A stretch of 64,000 nucleotides of DNA, from the NCBI RefSeq assembly GCF_030065885.1, contig NZ_JASJCS010000009.1:1-64000 (forward strand), written 5' to 3'. Under the pieces are notes generated by a model. That model ran no database searches and was not told the origin of the DNA. It worked only from the letters and a program-made list of their open reading frames with translations. Position numbers and translations under genes: made by a program. The stretch is from Ilumatobacter sp. (lineage in GTDB: Bacteria > Actinomycetota > Acidimicrobiia > Acidimicrobiales > Ilumatobacteraceae). Of the stretch, positions 28,697 to 35,933 are shown one piece after another. The number at the start of each line of letters is the position of its first letter. The stretch's first letter is position 1.

Positions 28697-31063
28697 TCAG
28701 CGGCACGGACCGACGCGCTGGCTGAGCGGCACCGACGGGAGCGGGGCGTTCGGGTCGAGCACATCGGGTGGGATGGTAGTGCCGCTCTCGACCTGGCCGA
28801 AGATCGGCACCGGTGGCAGCGTCGTCGTCGGCACCGTCTCGACCGGCAGGGTCGTCACCGACGGTGTGGTCACCGGTGGCGTGGTGACCGGTGGATCGGT
28901 CGCCGGTGGATCGGTCGCCGGTGGTGCCGTCGGCGGCGGTGCCGGTGGATCGGTGCTCGGCGGTGCGTGCGGGGACCGGAAGCCCTGCGGCGCCGGCGTC
29001 GCAGCCGGGTCGTCAGCCGGCGGCACGGTCGCGGGCGTCTCGTAGCCGACGATCTGGAACAGGCACTCGTTGCCCGGCAGGTACAGGCGGGCCGGGCCGC
29101 GAGGCTGCGAGTCGGGCCGGTCCCAGTCGGCGAACTCGAACTGCTCGAGGCCGATCTCTTCCATGTAGGCGCCCCAGATGCGCGCCGGGAACGTGCCACC
29201 CTGCACGCGCGGCACGCCGGCCGCCTCGAACTCGGGGATGCCTCGCATCGGCGTGTACCGGTCGGGGTCGCGCACCATCACCGCCGTCGACAGCTCGGGT
29301 GTGGCCCCGACGAAGAACGCCGTCCAGTTGTTCTGCTGGGTGCCGGTCTTGCCGAAGGCGGGCCGGCGGCTGGCGAAGTCGGCCAGGCTACGACGGGCGG
29401 TGCCGCCGGTCAGCACGCCCTTCATCACATCGACCGCCGTCAACGCCACGTTGCGGTCGAGCACCCGAGCGCCCTCGGCGGCGTGGGTGTAGATGCGAGC
29501 GCCCGAGGCGTCCTCGATGTACTCGACGTAGTACGGCTCGTGGTGCACGCCCTCGTTGGCGATCGTCTGGATGCCGGCCGCCATGTCGAGCGTGCTCAGC
29601 TCGTTGGCGCCCGTGGCGAACGCCGAGAACGGCTGGATCGGCTCGCGTTCCGTCGCCGGTTGCCCCTGGTAGAGGTACGGGTTGGCCGCCATCCGGTACA
29701 CCGTGTCGACCATCCGGTTGAGCCCGACGATCTGCGAGGTGCGCGCGAACGCGCAGTTGATCGACCGCACCGTGTGACGCCGGAGCGTGTCGACCCCACC
29801 GCTGACCCCGCCGCGGATCTCGAACGTCGGGTTGACCGGGTCACCGACGTTCGGGAGTCGGCACGGGTGCGTCCCGTCGACGACGTCGTCGGGGGTCGCC
29901 CCGGCCTGCAGGGCGGCGGCGAGGATGAACAGCTTGATGCTCGACCCGGTCTGGCTCGGCGCCAGGGCCAGGTTCACCTCGCGCTGACCGGGGATGAAGC
30001 CCTTGCCGCCCACCATCGCCCTGATCGCGCCGGTCCTCGTGTCGAGCGAGGTGAGTGCCGCGTCGATGCCGGTGAAGTTGTCGGGCAGCTCGTCGCGGGC
30101 CTCCTCGGCCCGGGCCTGCAAGAACGGGTCGAACGTCGTGTGGATGTTCAGACCACCGCGGTGCAACCGTGTGTACCGCTCGTCGTAGGTGTCGCCGAGG
30201 ATGTCGCTGCGATTGAGCAGGTAGTCGCGCAGCGCCTCGGTGAAGTACGTCCGCTTCGTGGCTCGCTCGGCTCGGGCGCGCACGCGTTCGGGGATGACGA
30301 ACGTCTCCTCGACCTCGGACCGCTCGGCCTCGGTCAGGAGCTCGTCGTCCTCGAGCCGGTTCAGGACCAGGGCGAACCGGTTGCGGCTCTGCTCGGGGTT
30401 GATGATCGGGTCGTACGTCGACGGGGCCTGCACCATGCCGGCGAGGAACGCCGCCTCGATGAAGTCGAGCTCTTGCACCGACTTGCCGAAGTAGGTCTCG
30501 GCTGCGGCGCCGATGCCGTACGAGTTCTGCCCGAAGAACACCGTGTTGAGGTACCGCTCGAGGATCTCCTCCTTGGTCTTGTGCTTCTCGAGCCGCACCG
30601 CGTAGGTGATCTGCAGCAGCTTGTAGCGCCCGTCGCGTGGGAAGCCGGCCATGAAGTCGTTCTTGACCACCTGCATCGTGATCGTCGACGCGCCCTGGAT
30701 CGGCCCCTCGGTCGACAGGTTCGACAGCGTGGCGCGGAACAGGCTCCGCACGTTCACGCCCTTGTGGACGAAGAACTCGTTGTCCTCCACGGCGAGGAAC
30801 GCGTCGATCACCTCCTGGGGCACGTCGTCGATCGAGACCGGCTGGCTGTTCTCGACTTCGAACGACGCGATCTCGTTGCCCTGCACGTCGAACACGGTCG
30901 TCCGTGCCGACAGGTCGGCGAAGTCGGGCAGCTCGACCGGCGTCTCCTCGTGGGCGTTGGCGATCCGCCAGATCCGGGGCGCCACCGCGACCACGGTGGC
31001 GGACATGAGCAGAGCGCCGGCGCCGATGACCAGCGCCAATCGGAACACCCAGCTGAACCGCAT
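28697..31063 (-). CDS. Class A penicillin-binding protein (bifunctional transglycosylase/transpeptidase)
   Basis: 788 aa. One N-terminal membrane helix anchors a GT51 glycan polymerase domain (AVEDNEFFVHKGVN, QGASTITMQVVKN, ERYLNTVFFGQNSYGIGAAAETYFGK) and a transpeptidase domain with all three active-site motifs: SSIK in PSQTGSSIKLF, SIN in VRSINCAFA, and KTG in AFGKTGTQQNN. A Pro/Thr-rich tail with repeated TDPPATDPPVTTPPV units extends outside the membrane. It polymerises and cross-links peptidoglycan. TAGTGT (31077-31082) 13 nt upstream may be its -10. The ATG at 31063 directly precedes the membrane helix. Confidence 0.95.
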   Translation of the reverse strand: MRFSWVFRLALVIGAGALLMSATVVAVAPRIWRIANAHEETPVELPDFADLSARTTVFDVQGNEIASFEVENSQPVSIDDVPQEVIDAFLAVEDNEFFVHKGVNVRSLFRATLSNLSTEGPIQGASTITMQVVKNDFMAGFPRDGRYKLLQITYAVRLEKHKTKEEILERYLNTVFFGQNSYGIGAAAETYFGKSVQELDFIEAAFLAGMVQAPSTYDPIINPEQSRNRFALVLNRLEDDELLTEAERSEVEETFVIPERVRARAERATKRTYFTEALRDYLLNRSDILGDTYDERYTRLHRGGLNIHTTFDPFLQARAEEARDELPDNFTGIDAALTSLDTRTGAIRAMVGGKGFIPGQREVNLALAPSQTGSSIKLFILAAALQAGATPDDVVDGTHPCRLPNVGDPVNPTFEIRGGVSGGVDTLRRHTVRSINCAFARTSQIVGLNRMVDTVYRMAANPYLYQGQPATEREPIQPFSAFATGANELSTLDMAAGIQTIANEGVHHEPYYVEYIEDASGARIYTHAAEGARVLDRNVALTAVDVMKGVLTGGTARRSLADFASRRPAFGKTGTQQNNWTAFFVGATPELSTAVMVRDPDRYTPMRGIPEFEAAGVPRVQGGTFPARIWGAYMEEIGLEQFEFADWDRPDSQPRGPARLYLPGNECLFQIVGYETPATVPPADDPAATPAPQGFRSPHAPPSTDPPAPPPTAPPATDPPATDPPVTTPPVTTPSVTTLPVETVPTTTLPPVPIFGQVESGTTIPPDVLDPNAPLPSVPLSQRVGPCR

Positions 31064-31246
31064 CACAACGGCGTCGACACTACCGACGCACCCTCGCCGG
31101 ATGGTGGCAGTCGCGACGACCCGGAACGGGGCGGATGCGTTGCCGGCACGACGATCGCCGACCCGATGCCGACCCGATGCCGACCTGGTTCTCACCGGAC
31201 ACCCACGAGAGGCCCACCGGATGCCGACCGGCCCGCGTCGCTGCCC

Positions 31247-31252
31247 TACGGT
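31247..31252 (+). promoter_or_regulatory. -10 hexamer TACGGT
   Basis: TACGGT ends 8 nt before the ATG at 31261. Three short CCGATGCCGACC-like repeats lie about 60-90 bp upstream. Confidence 0.45.
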
Positions 31253-31260
31253 CTGGCGCC

Positions 31261-32205
31261 ATGGCCAACGAGCAACGACCATTCCGATTCGGCGTGCAGG
31301 TCAACGGCACCGGAGACCGCCAGGAGTGGGCCGACCTCGCCCGGCGGGTCGAGGCCAACGGGTACGCCACCCTGACGATGCCCGACCACTTCAACGACCA
31401 GCTCGCGCCGGTGCCGGCGCTGCAGGCGGCCGCCGACGCAACCACGACACTGCGGTTGGGCGCACTGGTCTACGACAACGACTACAAGCACCCGGTCGTG
31501 CTCGCGAAGGAGCTCGCCACGATGGACGTGCTGTCCGACGGCCGGGTCGAGATCGGCCTCGGCGCCGGGTGGATGATCAGCGACTACGAGCAGTCGGGCA
31601 TCCCGTACGACCGGCCCGGCGTCCGGGTCAGCCGGATGATCGAGGGCCTCGCCGTCATCAAGGGCGCGCTCGGGCCGGGTCCGTTCTCGTTCGCCGGCGA
31701 GCACTACACGATCACCGACTACGACGGCACGCCAGCGCCGATGCAGTCACCACCGCCGGTGCTGATCGGCGGTGGTGGGCCACGCGTGCTGCGGTTCGCC
31801 GCCCGCGAGGCCGACATCGTGGGCATCAACGCCACGCTGACGTCGGGCGCCGTCGACCAGTCGACGTTCGAGTCGATGACCGCAGAGGCGACCGATGCGA
31901 AGGTGCAGATCGTTCGGGACGCCGCCACCGAGGCAGGCCGTCTCGCGGACATCGAGATGAACATCCGCGCCTTCATGGTGTTCGTCACCGACGACCCCGA
32001 TCAGGGGCTCGAGACGCTCGCAGGCTTCACCGGTGCGCCGAAGGAGGTCATTGCCGCCTCGCCGTTCGCGCTCGTCGGCCCGGCGAGCAAGATCATCGAC
32101 GAGCTGCAGGAACGTCGCCAACGGTGGGGTTTCAGCTACGTGATCGTCGGCCAGAACGACATCGAACCGTTCGCCCCGGTCGTCGCCGCCCTCGCCGGCA
32201 CGTAA
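31261..32205 (+). CDS. LLM-class F420-dependent oxidoreductase
   Basis: 314-aa TIM-barrel enzyme of the luciferase-like family that uses coenzyme F420 or flavin. Family marks are FGVQVNGTGDRQEWADLARRVEANGYATLTMPDHF at the N-terminus, GLGAGWMISDYEQSGIPYDRPGVRVSRMIEG in the middle and PPPVLIGGGGPRVLRFAAREADIVG. The length and GAGWMxxDY pattern resemble the mycobacterial MSMEG_2516-type subfamily. Substrate unknown. It is convergent with the anti-sigma-like gene across a short palindrome. Confidence 0.88.
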   Translation: MANEQRPFRFGVQVNGTGDRQEWADLARRVEANGYATLTMPDHFNDQLAPVPALQAAADATTTLRLGALVYDNDYKHPVVLAKELATMDVLSDGRVEIGLGAGWMISDYEQSGIPYDRPGVRVSRMIEGLAVIKGALGPGPFSFAGEHYTITDYDGTPAPMQSPPPVLIGGGGPRVLRFAAREADIVGINATLTSGAVDQSTFESMTAEATDAKVQIVRDAATEAGRLADIEMNIRAFMVFVTDDPDQGLETLAGFTGAPKEVIAASPFALVGPASKIIDELQERRQRWGFSYVIVGQNDIEPFAPVVAALAGT

Positions 32206-32225
32206 CGATCGGCGCCACGAAGGAT

Positions 32226-32240
32226 CGGTGTCAGGCACCG
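32226..32240. repeat. Short palindrome CGGTG-TCAGG-CACCG between converging genes
   Basis: A 5-bp stem with the core GGTGTCAGGCACC. It belongs to the same loose word family as the larger palindromes at 7844 and 34164, and may act as a weak bidirectional terminator. Confidence 0.4.
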
Positions 32241-32244
32241 TCCG

Positions 32245-33606
32245 TCACGCGGGCGGGACGGTCGTCTCGTCGAGGCGGACGAGGATCGCCTCCTGGTGGC
32301 TGACCACCACGATCCCGTCGCGGCACCAGCACATCGGCTGTGGGCCGTCGAAGCGCTGCAGTGTGAGCGCCGCGTCGCTGGTCAGCTCGGTCACGCCCCA
32401 CCGGGGTGTGTCGTTCGCCAGGTCGGCGACGCGAGCGACGCCGAGCTCGATCGCGACGCCTGCTCCGTCGATCGGCCGGGACCACACCGCTGCCACCGAG
32501 CTGCCGTCCGGTGAGACGGCGGCGGCCAGGTTGGTCGACCCCTCTCCGGCGGGGTCGAACGCCACCACCCGCCCGGTGTCGAGCTCCCACAGCTCGTACT
32601 CGAAGCGGACCTGGCCAGGGCCGATGGGCACGGCCGAGGCGACGAGCACCGTGTCGCCGTCGTCGCTGACGGAATGTGCGACCCCGGACGCGAGATCCGT
32701 CTCCAGACGCAGCTGCGTCAGGTCGCCGTCGGTGAGATCGAGCAGCCAGAACACCGCCGACGCGTCCGGTGGCGCGGCCTGGATCACCAGGGCACGGTCG
32801 GGGTCGAGCGGCAGCAACGACGACGGATTCGCAACCCCGGGCAGGATCGGCGTCAGCGGGTCGACCTCGCCGGTCGATGCGTCGACGGTTGCATACGACA
32901 GCGGCGGATCACCATCCGTCGGGGCGAGCGCCGCGAGCCGATCCGCGCCGGGCACGAACCTGGGGGCGAGCAGCAGGCCCGCATCGTCGAGAGGTGTGGT
33001 CGAACCGTCGACACCGACCACCCAGTGCGTGGTCTCCTGCGCGAACTGGATCTCGTCGCCGCCGGTGAACCGAGAGCTGTCGCTCGACCACGTCAGCTGC
33101 CGCCAGCCGAATCCCTCGAGCTCGTGACAGGTCGGTGTCGCGCCAGCGACGAGCTCGACGACGCACGCCCGCCGCGCAGTGTCCCGGTACGCCGCCCACC
33201 GGCCGTCAGGCGAGACGGCGATGCGGAAGTCCGCAGGATCAGGCCCGCTCTCGAACGTCATGTCGATCGTCTCGGCCACCGTCGGCTCCCACCACGAGGT
33301 CGCCGGCTCGAGCGGTGCGAGCGTCGTCGTGGGCGGGACGGTCGGCAGCGTGTCGGCGGGCAGTTGCTCGTCGCCGTCGCCGGTCAGCACCGCCAGTACC
33401 ACGATGACCAGCACGGCAGCGGCCACAGCACCGATGACCGCGAAGGTCTGGGGCCGCCACAGAGTCGGCCGCGGCTCGGCACGCTCGGGCTCGGTCGCAG
33501 CGTCGGCGAGCACCCGCCGGAGGCCGGCGTCGACGTCGAACGCCTCGGCCGCATCCGCGAACGCGGCCCGAGAGGCGGTGCGTGCGAGCTCGTCGATGGT
33601 CGTCAT
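32245..33606 (-). CDS. Membrane-anchored propeller-like protein coupled to an ECF sigma factor (putative anti-sigma)
   Basis: 453 aa. A short cytoplasmic N-terminus (about 50 residues) and one membrane helix (AVIGAVAAAVLVIVVLAVL) are followed by a large outside domain with repeated blades (FRIAVSPDGRWAAYRD, LTWSSDSSRFTGGD, AAAVSPDGSSVAAVW) like TolB/WD-type propellers. Its ATG overlaps the sigma-factor stop (ATGA), so the two are co-translated; genes in this place usually code the anti-sigma factor. No zinc-binding anti-sigma motif is seen in the N-terminus, so that role is inferred from context only. Confidence 0.78.
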   Translation of the reverse strand: MTTIDELARTASRAAFADAAEAFDVDAGLRRVLADAATEPERAEPRPTLWRPQTFAVIGAVAAAVLVIVVLAVLTGDGDEQLPADTLPTVPPTTTLAPLEPATSWWEPTVAETIDMTFESGPDPADFRIAVSPDGRWAAYRDTARRACVVELVAGATPTCHELEGFGWRQLTWSSDSSRFTGGDEIQFAQETTHWVVGVDGSTTPLDDAGLLLAPRFVPGADRLAALAPTDGDPPLSYATVDASTGEVDPLTPILPGVANPSSLLPLDPDRALVIQAAPPDASAVFWLLDLTDGDLTQLRLETDLASGVAHSVSDDGDTVLVASAVPIGPGQVRFEYELWELDTGRVVAFDPAGEGSTNLAAAVSPDGSSVAAVWSRPIDGAGVAIELGVARVADLANDTPRWGVTELTSDAALTLQRFDGPQPMCWCRDGIVVVSHQEAILVRLDETTVPPA

Positions 33607-34067
33607 CGTTCGACCCCCAGTCGGTCGGCCAACGTCTGTCGGGCGGTGTGCAGCGATCGCTTCACGGTGCCCTCGCCGATCTCGAGGATCTCGGCGATCT
33701 CGGCGACGGACAGATCGTCGAAGTAGTGGAGCGCCACCACCGACGCCTGTCGCAAAGACAGCGTCCGCACGTGGTCCCAGAACTCGTCGGGCGTCGGATC
33801 CTCGTCGACGGCCCGTCGCACGGGGAGCCGCGCCAGCGCCCGACGTTCGCGCCGGGCGCGGCGATGGATGTCGCGGCAGCGGTTGATCGCCACGCGCCGC
33901 ACCCAGGCCCCCGGCTTGTCGAGCCTGCTGACCCGTTCCCAGTTGCGGAACGCGCTCAGCATCGCCTCGTGCGCGACCTCGGCACCACGCTCGCGGTCGC
34001 CGGTCAGCGACGTCGCGATCGCGACGATCGCGTTGATCTCGCTGCGATACAGCTCGTCGAACGTCAC
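33603..34067 (-). CDS. ECF-type RNA polymerase sigma factor (SigE-like)
   Basis: 154 aa from the GTG at 34067. Region 2 spans FDELYRSEINAIVAIATSLTGDRERGAEVAHEAMLSAFRNWERVSRLDKPGAWVRRVAINRCRD, and region 4 has LSLRQASVVALHYFDDLSVAEIAEILEIGEGTVKRSLHTARQTLADRL with a helix-turn-helix. It directs RNA polymerase to stress-type promoters. The GTG lacks a strong ribosome site; GTG codons further upstream in frame are possible. It overlaps the membrane-protein gene downstream. Confidence 0.9.
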   Translation of the reverse strand: MTFDELYRSEINAIVAIATSLTGDRERGAEVAHEAMLSAFRNWERVSRLDKPGAWVRRVAINRCRDIHRRARRERRALARLPVRRAVDEDPTPDEFWDHVRTLSLRQASVVALHYFDDLSVAEIAEILEIGEGTVKRSLHTARQTLADRLGVER

Positions 34068-34163
34068 GTCGACGATCGTCTGCCCATTCGGACCCACATC
34101 ACCACACACGACACAGCAACGAACTGGGTTGTCGCTCGATCGAGAACTCCCGCCGCCACCCAC

Positions 34164-34192
34164 TCACGAGATGTGCCTGGGACATCTCGTGA
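34164..34192. terminator. Perfect 11-bp hairpin directly after glgC
   Basis: TCACGAGATGT, loop GCCTGGG, then ACATCTCGTGA. The 3' arm (on the glgC strand) starts 1 nt past the glgC stop. It may terminate glgC. The loop-proximal TGTGCCTGGGACA resembles the cores of other palindromes in this window. Confidence 0.6.
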
Positions 34193-35419
34193 CTAGGCGG
34201 CGAAGCTGCGGCCCTTTTCGACGACGGTGATGCCGTTGGGGCTCCGCGTGAAGTGCTTGGCGTCCTCCTCGGCGTCGAGGCCGATCCGGGCGTAGTCGGG
34301 CACCACGACGTTCTTGTCGATGATGCAGCGCTTCAGACGTGCACCGGCGCCGACGTGCACGCCCTCCATCAGGATCGAGTCGGTCACGTGCGCGTCGTGG
34401 TCGATGAAGACGCTCGGACTGATGATCGAACGCTCGACGTGGGAGCCGGACACGATCGAGCCCTGGCAGAGCAGCGACCCGTCGACGAACGACGGCTCAC
34501 CGCCGACGCCGCGCGACACCTTCGCGGGCGGCAGCGCCTTGCGGTGGGTGTAGACCGGCCAGCTGTCGTTGTAGAGGTTGAACACCGGCACCGGGGCGAT
34601 GAGGTCCATGTTCGCCTCGAAGTACGAGTCGAGCGTCCCGACGTCGCGCCAGTATCCCCGCTCGCGTTCGTCCTGACCGGGGACGTCGTTGGTCGAGAAG
34701 TCGTAGACCTGGGCGAGCCCCTGGCGCGTCAGCGCCGGGATCACGTCGCCACCCATGTCGATGAGCGGTGCGTCGGTGTTGGGGGTCACGACGTCGATGA
34801 GGGTCTGGGTGTCGAACAGGTAGTTGCCCATGCTGGCGAGGCAGCGGCTGTCGTCGCCAGGCATCGTCGGCGGGTTCTCGGACTTCTCGTGGAAGTCGCG
34901 GATCGTCCCGTCGGCATCGCTCTCGATCACCCCGAACTCGCGGGCCTCGGTCTGCGACACCGGGATCGCGGCCACCGTCACGCCGGCGTCGCTCGACACG
35001 TGGTGCGCCAACATCTGGCTGACGTCCATGCGGTAGATGTGGTCGGCACCGAAGACGGCGACCACGTCGGGCCGGTCGTCGTTGATCAGGTTGAGGTTCT
35101 GGTAGATCGCGTCGGCCGAACCCTGGAACCACTGCGGGCCGCGTCGCATCTGGGCCGGCACGGGCGCCACGTAGTTGTCGAGCAGGTCGGAGAAGCGCCA
35201 GGTCTGGGAGATGTGGCGGTCGAGGCTGTGGCTCTTGTACTGCGTGAGCACGACGATCCGCAGCATCCCCGAGTTCGCGAAGTTCGACAGTGCGAAGTCG
35301 ATCAATCGGTAGGTACCACCGAACGGCACCGCGGGCTTCGCCCGGTCGTTCGTGAGTGGGAGGAGCCGCTTCCCCTCGCCGCCGGCCAGCACGATCGCGA
35401 GCACCTTGGGATCAGCCAT
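34193..35419 (-). CDS. glgC: Glucose-1-phosphate adenylyltransferase
   Basis: 408-aa enzyme making ADP-glucose from ATP and glucose 1-phosphate, the committed step of glycogen synthesis. The nucleotidyltransferase motif AIVLAGGEGKRLLPLTNDRAKPAVPFGGTYRLIDFALSN is at the N-terminus, with GSADAIYQN, FGADHIYRMD and the C-terminal left-handed beta-helix (SIVSGSHVERSIISPSV, GARLKRCIIDKNVVVP). TACCCT lies 8 nt before the ATG and mirrors a TACCCT for the divergent lipoprotein gene. Confidence 0.97.
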   Translation of the reverse strand: MADPKVLAIVLAGGEGKRLLPLTNDRAKPAVPFGGTYRLIDFALSNFANSGMLRIVVLTQYKSHSLDRHISQTWRFSDLLDNYVAPVPAQMRRGPQWFQGSADAIYQNLNLINDDRPDVVAVFGADHIYRMDVSQMLAHHVSSDAGVTVAAIPVSQTEAREFGVIESDADGTIRDFHEKSENPPTMPGDDSRCLASMGNYLFDTQTLIDVVTPNTDAPLIDMGGDVIPALTRQGLAQVYDFSTNDVPGQDERERGYWRDVGTLDSYFEANMDLIAPVPVFNLYNDSWPVYTHRKALPPAKVSRGVGGEPSFVDGSLLCQGSIVSGSHVERSIISPSVFIDHDAHVTDSILMEGVHVGAGARLKRCIIDKNVVVPDYARIGLDAEEDAKHFTRSPNGITVVEKGRSFAA

Positions 35420-35427
35420 CGACCCGC

Positions 35428-35433
35428 AGGGTA
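35428..35433 (-). promoter_or_regulatory. -10 hexamer TACCCT of glgC
   Basis: TACCCT on the minus strand ends 8 nt before the ATG at 35419. Confidence 0.5.
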
Positions 35434-35475
35434 GCGAGATGCGGGGTACCCGTCGACCGTTCGCCGCGAAGCCCC

Positions 35476-35481
35476 TACCCT
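35476..35481 (+). promoter_or_regulatory. -10 hexamer TACCCT of the lipoprotein-ppc operon
   Basis: TACCCT ends 6 nt before the GTG at 35488. Confidence 0.5.
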
Positions 35482-35487
35482 GGCGCG

Positions 35488-35931
35488 GTGCCTCCCGCCC
35501 GCCTGTCCCCCCGACTGCTTCTGGCTGCCTGCGTCCTGATCGTCGGCGGATGCGCCGACGGCGACGACAGCTCGGGCGCCACCGTCAGCCCGGCGACCAA
35601 CGAGGCGACCGGCGGCGACCGGTACCCCGACGTGCTCGCAGCGGATGCCACGTTCGACGCCGACAGCGAGACCTGGACGTTCAGCGCCACGCTCTCGTCC
35701 CCCTACGACACACCCGAGCGGTACGCCGACGCCTGGCGCGTCGTCGGCCCGGACGACGCCGTCTACGGCGTGCGCGAGCTCACCCATGACCACGCCGCCG
35801 AACAGCCATTCACCCGGTTCCTGTCGGGTGTCGAGATCCCCGACGACGTCACCGAGGTCACCATCGAGGGTCGCGACCAGGCCAACGGCTACGGCGGTCT
35901 CACCGTGACGATCCCCCTCAGCAGGAGTTGA
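35488..35931 (+). CDS. Small lipoprotein upstream of ppc
   Basis: 147 aa with a lipoprotein signal: RLSPRLLLAACVLIVGGCADGDD, lipobox VGGC with Cys about residue 22. The mature part is a Thr/Ser-rich spacer and one beta-sandwich-like domain (ATFDADSETWTFSATLSSPYDTPERYADAWRVV). No family recognised. The GTG at 35488 lies 6 nt below TACCCT, with no ribosome site. The ppc GTG follows 2 bp after its stop, so it is co-transcribed with ppc. Confidence 0.8.
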   Translation: MPPARLSPRLLLAACVLIVGGCADGDDSSGATVSPATNEATGGDRYPDVLAADATFDADSETWTFSATLSSPYDTPERYADAWRVVGPDDAVYGVRELTHDHAAEQPFTRFLSGVEIPDDVTEVTIEGRDQANGYGGLTVTIPLSRS

Positions 35932-35933
35932 CC

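Noticed and set aside
31158-31190. Short CCGATGCCGACC repeats before the LLM gene as operator array
   Set aside because: Only two to three imperfect units in GC-rich DNA; too little to support a function.
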